Shown here one piece after another: positions 5,509 to 7,146 of a DNA stretch of 7,146 nt. The stretch is from the NCBI GenBank assembly GCA_003518885.1, contig DOXU01000113.1:1-7146 (forward strand), read 5' to 3'. This stretch comes from Oscillospiraceae bacterium (GTDB taxonomy: Bacteria; Bacillota; Clostridia; Oscillospirales; Ethanoligenentaceae). The notes under the pieces were generated by a model that was not told the origin of the DNA, searched no databases, and saw nothing but the letters and a program-made list of their open reading frames with translations. Every line of letters begins with the position of its first letter. Within the stretch, counting starts at the first letter, position 1. The translations under genes were made by a program, and so were the position numbers.

Positions 5509-5514
5509 AGGAGG
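5509..5514 (+). promoter_or_regulatory. Ribosome binding site of the siroheme reductase
   Basis: A full AGGAGG stands 7 nt before the ATG at 5522. It sets the start there rather than at the in-frame ATG at 5459, which lies at the predicted transcript start inside the leader repeat. Confidence 0.9.
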
Positions 5515-5521
5515 ACAAGCT

Positions 5522-7090
5522 ATGGCAACACCACTTGAAGCCTATAAGGCTGAACTTAATTTTAAAAAAATAAATGCACTTATTTCCCATTATCAAGAAA
5601 ATGGGTGGGATACCCTAACAAGGCACGACACACAGGCTTTAAAATATGTGGGTATTTTCGCTCGCCCTAAGACACCCGGATATTTCATGATTCGTGTACG
5701 AATACCGGGTGGCATTTTAAAAGCGAGCAGTCTCTCTGCTGCCCAAATGCATGCATTAGTTGACATTACACGCCAATTTGGACGCGATATTTTAGATCTT
5801 ACCACTCGTCAACAAATACAATTACGCTGGATCAAAGCGAAAGATATTCCTGAAGTTCTCACTTTACTTAACCGAGCCGGGCTAACAACTTATCAGACCG
5901 GATTTGACAATCTACGCAATATTACCACCTGTGCTGCAGCAGGTTTGGATGCTGATGAAATACTTGACACTCGAAAAATTGTAGAAGAAATCAATACGGA
6001 GATTCTTGGAAATTGGTCTGTCTCTAACCTACCAAGAAAATTTAACATGACCATTTCAGGCTGCCATTGCGACTGTACACATGGGGAAATTAATGATATT
6101 GCTCTCATGCCTGCAGAAAAAGAAGGAGCTTTCGGATTTAATGTCCTAGTGGGCGGCGCATTAGGTGCTTGGGGACAATTTCGTGCCGTGCCATTAGATG
6201 CCTTTGTCAAGCCTTCTGAAGCCAAGGAACTCTGCCTGACAATACTACGCCTTTACAAAGAAAAGGGCGAACGAGAAATGCGCGGCCGCTCCCGTTTGAA
6301 ATTTTTGATTGAAGCGCTTGGCATTGATACATTCCGCCAGGATGTGGCTGCTCATCTTTCTTTCCCATTGCCATCCGCTGGCACGGATTTGACAAAACCT
6401 GAAAGACATCACGATCATATTGGCGTACATCCACAAAAAACAAAGGGATTTTTCTACATCGGGCTAAACGTTCCGGCAGGAAGATTAACACTCGATCAAG
6501 CAAATTCTCTTGTCCATTTGGCTGAAAAATATGGGCATGGTGAAATCCGTTTGACTACCGCCCAAAATATCCTGCTCACCGATATTCCAGAAGAAAAATT
6601 GGACGCTCTACTTGCCGAACCATTGTTGCGTGAACTTTCTCCAAAACCTTCCCCATTTCTACGGGGACTGACTGCTTGCGCTGGGAACACCTTTTGTGCA
6701 TTTGCGCGCATCAATACAAAGAAGCGCGCATTGGAGCTTACACATTATTTAGATACCAAGCTGGAGACCGCCGATCTAAACAAACTAGGGCACATGGAAA
6801 TTCATGCTTCTGGCTGTTCCAACAGCTGTGCAAACCCCTGGGTTGGCCAAATTGGTCTTATTGGTAAAAAGATAAAAAAGGACGAAGGCTTTATCGAAGG
6901 GGCTGATATTTGTCTGGGTGGAGAGGCTGGCCTAAAAGGAAACTTCGCCCGACTATGGAAATCCAATATACCTTTTACGGAAATCGGTCCTCTATTAGTC
7001 ACCCTATTACAGAATTTTCTTCATGAAAAAAAGGAGCAGGAAAGTTTCCGTCAATGGTGTTTGCGGAGTCACACCATTTCGGATGAATGA
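5522..7090 (+). CDS. Siroheme/[4Fe-4S] nitrite/sulfite reductase, probably ferredoxin-nitrite reductase type (NirA-like)
   Basis: Members reduce nitrite to ammonia or sulfite to sulfide in a six-electron step at a siroheme coupled to a [4Fe-4S] cluster, usually with reduced ferredoxin. The 522-aa product shows the duplicated ferredoxin-like/NiR-SiR architecture. The first half has GYFMIRVRIPGG (53-64), LTTRQQIQLRWI (93-104), DNLRN (129-133) and NLPRKFN (169-175). The second half has GFFYIGLNVPAGRLT (309-323) and EIRLTTAQNILLTDI (341-355). Cluster ligands are Cys386 and Cys392 (CAGNTFC) and Cys432 and Cys436 (GCSNSC), Cys436 also being the expected siroheme bridge. Substrate residues can be placed as Arg58 or Arg60, Arg132, Lys173 and Asn175. 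Asn at the last position matches plant and cyanobacterial nitrite reductases, where sulfite reductases have Lys, so nitrite is the likelier substrate. An unusual GCHCDC (180-185) is present. No flavoprotein partner, ferredoxin or siroheme genes lie in the window, so nitrite versus sulfite remains unproved. Confidence 0.9.
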   Translation: MATPLEAYKAELNFKKINALISHYQENGWDTLTRHDTQALKYVGIFARPKTPGYFMIRVRIPGGILKASSLSAAQMHALVDITRQFGRDILDLTTRQQIQLRWIKAKDIPEVLTLLNRAGLTTYQTGFDNLRNITTCAAAGLDADEILDTRKIVEEINTEILGNWSVSNLPRKFNMTISGCHCDCTHGEINDIALMPAEKEGAFGFNVLVGGALGAWGQFRAVPLDAFVKPSEAKELCLTILRLYKEKGEREMRGRSRLKFLIEALGIDTFRQDVAAHLSFPLPSAGTDLTKPERHHDHIGVHPQKTKGFFYIGLNVPAGRLTLDQANSLVHLAEKYGHGEIRLTTAQNILLTDIPEEKLDALLAEPLLRELSPKPSPFLRGLTACAGNTFCAFARINTKKRALELTHYLDTKLETADLNKLGHMEIHASGCSNSCANPWVGQIGLIGKKIKKDEGFIEGADICLGGEAGLKGNFARLWKSNIPFTEIGPLLVTLLQNFLHEKKEQESFRQWCLRSHTISDE

Positions 7091-7146
7091 TGCATGATTT
7101 CAATGACACGGATGCTGTCTTTCAATCATTGAATATTATAAAATAA
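7090..7146 (+). CDS. Doubtful 18-codon ORF overlapping the reductase stop
   Basis: The ATG at 7090 shares one base with the TGA of the siroheme reductase (TGATG) and opens an ORF of 18 codons, MHDFNDTDAVFQSLNIIK, whose TAA is the last three bases of the window. The stop-start overlap would allow translational coupling. Against it, there is no ribosome site, the length is very short and the peptide matches no family I know. It may be chance. Nothing else is seen after the reductase. Confidence 0.12.
   Translation: MHDFNDTDAVFQSLNIIK

Noticed and set aside
5459..5521. 21-residue extension of the siroheme reductase
   Set aside because: It starts at the predicted transcript start inside an inverted repeat; AGGAGG points to 5522.

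Overview
The window looks like ordinary chromosomal sequence from a low- to mid-GC Bacillota (Firmicute). The grounds are strong purine-rich Shine-Dalgarno sites before every complete gene, a Mini-III ribonuclease, a YitT-family membrane protein, a CCA-encoded tRNA-Leu and the AT-leaning intergenic style. A member of the Negativicutes or another gut or oral anaerobe would fit the mix of oleate hydratase and a ferredoxin-type siroheme reductase, but the sequence alone does not prove that placement.

Layout. Bases 1-3278 are read on the + strand. They hold the 3' end of the Obg ribosome-assembly GTPase, a Mini-III RNase (mrnC) overlapping it by 11 nt, a YitT-type membrane protein, a UDP-glucose 4-epimerase (galE) and tRNA-Leu(CAA) with its own promoter and a near-perfect terminator. 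Base 3279 to about 3392 is a convergence zone with two back-to-back hairpins: the tRNA terminator and the probable terminator of the minus-strand gene. Bases 3451-5226 (minus) encode a full-length oleate hydratase of 591 aa. A 295-nt divergent intergenic region follows. It contains both promoters, a 10-bp perfect palindrome, an 8-bp inverted repeat in the leader and a repeated TG(A)5-6C motif. Bases 5522-7090 (+) encode a 522-aa siroheme/[4Fe-4S] nitrite/sulfite reductase. The window ends on the stop codon of an 18-codon ORF of doubtful reality.

How the genes relate. obg and mrnC are a translation-coupled ribosome-biogenesis pair (GTPase plus 23S rRNA maturation). yitT and galE follow in the same direction, but with gaps large enough for their own promoters. 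The oleate hydratase (host or membrane unsaturated fatty acid modification) and the siroheme reductase (nitrite or sulfite reduction with ferredoxin electrons) are divergently transcribed and share a regulatory region, but no biochemical link between them is evident.

I did not find a clearly new system. The items most worth a second look are the substrate-selecting residues in GalE (Asn297) and in the siroheme reductase (Lys173/Asn175), the CxCxC cluster in the reductase, and the symmetric elements around its promoter.
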